9,187 nt of DNA from Bacteroidota bacterium (GTDB lineage Bacteria > Bacteroidota > Bacteroidia > Bacteroidales > VadinHA17), in assembly GCA_015222065.1 (NCBI GenBank), contig JADFUQ010000002.1:1-9187 (forward strand). Reading direction: 5' to 3'. The translations under genes were made by a program, and so were the position numbers. Under the pieces are notes generated by a model. The model had not been told where the DNA came from. It was given only the letters and a program-made list of their open reading frames with translations, and searched no databases. Positions 6,896 to 9,187 of this stretch are shown here, in pieces (the first letter of the stretch is position 1; every line of letters starts with the position of its first letter).

Positions 6896-7546
6896 TTATA
6901 AGGGCAATTGATAAAAAACTGAATATCTGAAACCCAGGTTAGTCCTACCATTTACTTTCCCGAACCCCGGTATATAATTAGGTGACATGTTGAGATCATC
7001 CGACTTGTATAAAAGTAACCTGCCCCTTAATGACCATCCTAAATAAATATTATTAAATATTTTAGCCCTTATACCGGTTGAAAATTCCAGCCAATGAGCA
7101 TTCATGTTCTTCATTGGAATTGCTCCGGAGAAATCTCCCCAATACGGATCACTAATTTTCAGATCCGTAGATTCATGTTTGAAAAAGCTTACCCCATACC
7201 TGACCCCGGCGAAAAACATCCCCATATTATTAACATTATCTTTTTTCAGATAATTTTTATCAATCCCGGTTCGTAAAGAAAAGCCGGTTGACCTGTATAA
7301 AAAATTCATCCCTTCTGTTTCAAAATCGCCCCAGCCAATTTCAATTACAGGATACAGGTCCTTGTTTATTCTGAGATCAACTGATCCGTCATATTCTACT
7401 CTCCCTTCCTCAAGAAACGGCACAGCAATACGCGAAATATCAAACCCAAGCCTTATCCCTCCATTATCAAGATTGTCAGTTTGAGCACCGGCAGTTAGCC
7501 AGGCAAACATGAACAAACTAAAGGTATATCTGAATATTCTCATCAT
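6896..7546 (-). CDS. DUF6048-like exported protein, probable small beta-barrel
   Basis: A 216-residue protein with a cleavable signal peptide (hydrophobic 7-19, cleavage after AGA near 21). The mature part is rich in alternating hydrophobic and aromatic strands (VIEIGWGDF 67-75, TGFSLRTGI 87-95, MFFAGVRYGVSFF 110-122, WLEFSTGIRAKIF 152-164, IYLGWSLRGRLLLY 167-180, NLGFRYSVFYQLPL 203-216), and the C-terminus ends in an aromatic beta-strand. This suggests an outer-membrane-type barrel of about 8 strands. I recognise the family as DUF6048, often found beside DUF6452 in Bacteroidota; this is from memory and moderately sure. Function is unknown. The first 29 bases overlap the end of the upstream DUF6452-like gene, which implies translational coupling. 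A second ATG one codon later is an equally possible start. Confidence 0.75.
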   Translation of the reverse strand: MMRIFRYTFSLFMFAWLTAGAQTDNLDNGGIRLGFDISRIAVPFLEEGRVEYDGSVDLRINKDLYPVIEIGWGDFETEGMNFLYRSTGFSLRTGIDKNYLKKDNVNNMGMFFAGVRYGVSFFKHESTDLKISDPYWGDFSGAIPMKNMNAHWLEFSTGIRAKIFNNIYLGWSLRGRLLLYKSDDLNMSPNYIPGFGKVNGRTNLGFRYSVFYQLPL

Positions 7547-7988
7547 CGCCGGTTGTTACTTTTTCATTGACCACTCTTACCGAATCAATAACATTCGAGG
7601 TATTATCTACACTTTCAATATAATAATATGTTGCAAATCCACATTCCATCGATAACAGGTGTAATTCACGGGAATACAGGAAGGTGATCGTATCAGTTTC
7701 AGTGCCCAGAGTAAGAACAAATCCTGTGGTATCAACGGAATGAGAAAGAGGAAGAACAAAACTACTAACAGAATTTGCCTGGTCATATATCAAACTGTCC
7801 GCCCTGCCTATTCCGTAAACTGTAAAACTATCTACCGACGCTGCTTCAGGGATACTATCCTGAACTAAATAAAACCCTGCATTTAACTTAGAAACGGTTG
7901 ATTGCTCACATATCTTTTCAGATTCGCATGAGAAAAACAGCAAACAAAAACCTGTTATATAAAGAAAACAAACTCTCCTAAAATCCAT
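7518..7988 (-). CDS. DUF6452-like lipoprotein
   Basis: A 156-residue protein with a lipoprotein-type signal: Arg at 4-5, a hydrophobic core and LLFFSC with the lipidated Cys at 21, followed by ESEKICEQ. The lipobox is loose (FFSC) but acceptable in Bacteroidota. Two further Cys, C27 and C116 (in LLSMECGFATYYYI, 111-124), could form a disulfide. The rest alternates short beta-strands (SFTVYGIGRADSLIY 54-68, FVLPLSHS 77-84, DTITFLYSRELHLL 99-112), consistent with a small beta-sandwich facing the periplasm. I match it to DUF6452, the usual partner of DUF6048, with moderate confidence. Function is unknown. It is the first gene of the minus-strand pair and is divergent from the bTHX gene. Confidence 0.72.
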   Translation of the reverse strand: MDFRRVCFLYITGFCLLFFSCESEKICEQSTVSKLNAGFYLVQDSIPEAASVDSFTVYGIGRADSLIYDQANSVSSFVLPLSHSVDTTGFVLTLGTETDTITFLYSRELHLLSMECGFATYYYIESVDNTSNVIDSVRVVNEKVTTGDDENIQIYL

Positions 7989-8043
7989 CTAATCAGATAT
8001 TATCATATTACAGGCACTGCCTGACTTAATCTATGTAAATCCA

Positions 8044-8051
8044 CAAATTTA
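8044..8051 (-). promoter_or_regulatory. Candidate -7 promoter element for the DUF6452/DUF6048 pair
   Basis: The minus strand reads TAAATTTG, matching TAnnTTTG, and would give a 5' leader of about 50 bases before the ATG at 7988. I find no TTTG at the -33 distance. It lies back-to-back with the element for the bTHX gene. Confidence 0.38.
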
Positions 8052-8127
8052 CAATAAGTTCTTATCAGATGAAGTAATATTACTATTTATTAAAACAAAT
8101 ATTTCTATGAATTCCCGTTAGAATTAG

Positions 8128-8135
8128 TATTTTTG
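8128..8135 (+). promoter_or_regulatory. Candidate -7 promoter element for the bTHX gene
   Basis: TATTTTTG matches TAnnTTTG exactly. A near-match to the -33 box, TTTC at 8102-8105, stands 22 bp upstream. Transcription would begin near 8140, giving a leader of about 50 bases before the ATG at 8190. The element covers a possible TTG start codon at 8133, an argument against that start. Confidence 0.45.
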
Positions 8136-8189
8136 GGGTCATTATTAAAAATCAGGAATTCAAATTATAATTTTATTAAAAGAATCGTT

Positions 8190-8615
8190 ATGGGAAAAGG
8201 AGACAGAAAAACCAGAAGAGGTAAATTATTTTCCGGAACTTATGGTGTATTGAAACCCAGGAAATCCAAAAAGAAAAAAATAGATGCAACTCCAAAAAAA
8301 CAGGAAGCTCCAAAACCTGTGAAAAAGGCGGAAGTAAAAGAAAAAGAAGAAGCTAAAGTTCAGGTTAAACCTGAAATAGAAATCAAAACAGAGACAAAAA
8401 CAGACGAAACTCCGGATAAAACAAAAACTGATACTAAAACAGACAAACAGGAATCAAAGGCAAAGAAAACAGAAGTAAAAACTGAAAAGAAAACTGTAGC
8501 AAAACCAAAAAAGAAACCGGCTGTAAAAAAAGCAACCGCAGCGAAAAAAACCACTACAACAAAATCTGCAGCTAAACCCAAAAAGAAGACAGAAGAAAAA
8601 AAGGATAAGAAATAG
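8190..8615 (+). CDS. bTHX (RPS31-like) 30S ribosomal protein with long Lys-rich tail
   Basis: A 141-residue protein. Residues 1-30 (MGKGDRKTRRGKLFSGTYGV then LKPRKSKKKK) match the small 30S subunit protein THX, which in Thermus binds in the 16S rRNA head and which Bacteroidota usually carry as a peptide of a few dozen residues. Here it continues in frame for 110 residues with no stop: a mixed-charge zone rich in Lys, Glu and Thr (about 31-95), then a strongly basic Lys/Ala/Thr/Pro zone (96-141) resembling histone-H1-like tails. No folded domain is visible in the tail, which should be disordered. I chose the ATG at 8190, not the TTG at 8133, because THX begins MGKGD and the earlier start sits on the promoter. 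It appears monocistronic, with an intrinsic terminator 25 bp after the stop. Head identity is fairly sure; the tail's role is unknown. Confidence 0.85.
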   Translation: MGKGDRKTRRGKLFSGTYGVLKPRKSKKKKIDATPKKQEAPKPVKKAEVKEKEEAKVQVKPEIEIKTETKTDETPDKTKTDTKTDKQESKAKKTEVKTEKKTVAKPKKKPAVKKATAAKKTTTTKSAAKPKKKTEEKKDKK

Positions 8616-8636
8616 ATTGAATTTCATATATCATAG

Positions 8637-8665
8637 AAAAAACGCCGGTTCTCCCGGCGTTTTCC
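8637..8665 (+). terminator. Intrinsic terminator after the bTHX gene
   Basis: A perfect 8-bp GC-rich stem, AACGCCGG (8641-8648) and CCGGCGTT (8654-8661), with loop TTCTC. It is extended by A-T pairs from the preceding A run and followed by TTTTCC. The A-rich left side means it could also work for transcripts arriving on the minus strand. It begins about 22 bp after the stop codon. Confidence 0.88.
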
Positions 8666-8737
8666 GTTTATATCCTGCCACTGTAGTTCAAAAAGTTAAA
8701 TATAAAAGTTTATTTGTTGATTTTTAGACAAATAAGA

Positions 8738-8848
8738 TTACGTAATTCCGTTATAATCACAAATCCTCCTGATCCACCATTCATCGCCAACAAAACCCCC
8801 TTTCCTCCCCTCCAGCAATAGTTTTATCAAAAACCTTCCATTTTTCAT
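8738..8848 (-). CDS. Possible 36-residue small ORF, unrecognised
   Basis: ATG to TAA on the minus strand, 36 codons: a basic-hydrophobic start (MKNGRFLIKLLLEGRKGGF) followed by VGDEWWIRRICDYNGIT. The composition (three Trp/Cys-type rare residues close together, AGG arginine codons, G-rich) is unlike the random AT-rich surroundings and unlike the neighbouring genes. No promoter or ribosome binding site is evident. It may be a small protein, a decayed gene remnant or part of a dispersed repeat. No family recognised. Confidence 0.22.
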   Translation of the reverse strand: MKNGRFLIKLLLEGRKGGFVGDEWWIRRICDYNGIT

Positions 8849-8910
8849 AAAATTAGTAATCACCGTAATTAAAATTATTCATAAATTTCATTGTTAAAAT
8901 AGTCTTAATT

Positions 8911-8942
8911 TTCCTTCGCTTTCGCTTCAGCAAACGAAGGAA
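8911..8942. repeat. Inverted repeat TTCCTTCG / CGAAGGAA
   Basis: Perfect 8-bp arms at 8911-8918 and 8935-8942 around a 16-base loop (CTTTCGCTTCAGCAAA). Weaker outward pairing continues between AGTCTTAATT on the left and AATTTTAGTCT on the right. Followed by T-rich sequence, it could be a terminator for a transcript from either side, or another small palindromic repeat. Confidence 0.5.
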
Positions 8943-9050
8943 TTTTAGTCTGATCTCCTGATACTTACCTTGGATTCACGGAATCACGGTTTACTCAGGA
9001 GGTAAGAATTTGTTTAGGCATGTTTTGTCTATTCACTTAATTCAACTGTT

Positions 9051-9179
9051 ATGTTAAGACATATGCACTATCAATTAAAACAAGTAAACAGAAACAGAAT
9101 CCTGAGAGTAGCTTTACTACTGGTGATATTTCTGCATAAACATATATTCTTAATATGCATTCAAAAATATTTTAAATGA
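9051..9179 (+). CDS. Possible 42-residue single-membrane-span small ORF
   Basis: ATG to TGA, 42 codons. A basic N-terminal part (MLRHMHYQLKQVNRNRILR) precedes a hydrophobic run VALLLVIFLHKHIFLICI and a basic end QKYFK, so it reads like a small membrane protein or a signal-peptide start. The stop overlaps another ATG (ATGA, 9176-9179) that opens a frame continuing past the window edge. No clear promoter or ribosome binding site and no known family; chance is a real possibility. Confidence 0.3.
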   Translation: MLRHMHYQLKQVNRNRILRVALLLVIFLHKHIFLICIQKYFK

Positions 9180-9187
9180 TTACCCTG

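Larger units (their letters stand above)
8666..9187. other. AT-rich intergenic region with no confident gene
   Basis: About 520 bp from the terminator to the window end. It contains a pyrimidine-rich patch (8796-8813, C runs on the plus strand), a 10-bp perfect palindrome ATTACGTAAT (8737-8746), a hairpin at 8911-8942 and two very small ORFs listed separately. I see no tRNA, no recognised RNA and no recognisable protein domain. A larger gene may begin at the right edge. Confidence 0.55.

Noticed and set aside
8133..8189. TTG start giving 19 extra residues to the bTHX protein
   Set aside because: THX proteins begin MGKGD at the ATG at 8190, and the TTG lies inside a good -7 promoter match.
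8360..8581. A 73-codon minus-strand frame rich in Phe, Val and Ala
   Set aside because: It is the antisense of the Lys-rich bTHX tail; AAA and GCA-type codons read backwards give Phe and Ala/Val runs.
8796..8813. G-quadruplex on the minus strand
   Set aside because: Only two runs of three or more G are present; at best a weak two-layer fold, not enough to annotate.

Overview
The window looks like ordinary chromosome from a member of the Bacteroidota, probably a Bacteroidales-type environmental lineage. Reasons: AT-rich intergenic DNA, almost no Shine-Dalgarno sites, TAnnTTTG-type -7 promoter elements, signal peptides ending in -GQ or -GAQ, and families largely confined to this phylum (DUF4831, DUF6048/DUF6452 and a bTHX ribosomal protein). 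Assignments rest on reading motifs in the translations; no database search was possible.

Layout. Positions 1-522 (+) hold the 3' part of an exported thioredoxin-like protein with a CGWC motif, cut by the window edge. It converges, across about 400 bp of repeats (a degenerate GAGTTTCG array, a 120-bp inverted-repeat element and an ACCAGTA heptamer array), on a minus-strand pair: bifunctional NAD(P)HX repair enzyme nnr (3629-2097) followed 30 bp later by a DUF4831 lipoprotein (2066-927). Divergent from nnr, across a repeat-rich intergenic region with a long imperfect hairpin, are a POT-family peptide transporter (4002-5696) and ammonia-dependent asparagine synthetase asnA (5740-6777), 43 bp apart. 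A small palindromic element separates asnA from a convergent minus-strand pair, a DUF6452-like lipoprotein (7988-7518) overlapping a DUF6048-like exported protein (7546-6896). Divergent from these is a bTHX (RPS31-like) ribosomal protein with a 110-residue Lys-rich tail (8190-8615), ended by a strong intrinsic terminator. The last 520 bp carry no confident gene, only a hairpin and two very small ORFs.

How the genes fit together. nnr repairs damaged NAD(P)H; the POT carrier and AsnA could both serve amino-acid and nitrogen supply; the DUF proteins are envelope proteins of unknown role. I see no phage, CRISPR, defence or conjugative genes. The most unusual items are the bTHX protein with a histone-H1-like tail, the POT transporter that lacks the first Glu of its ExxER proton-coupling motif, and the variety of intergenic inverted-repeat elements, which sit at three of the gene-pair junctions.
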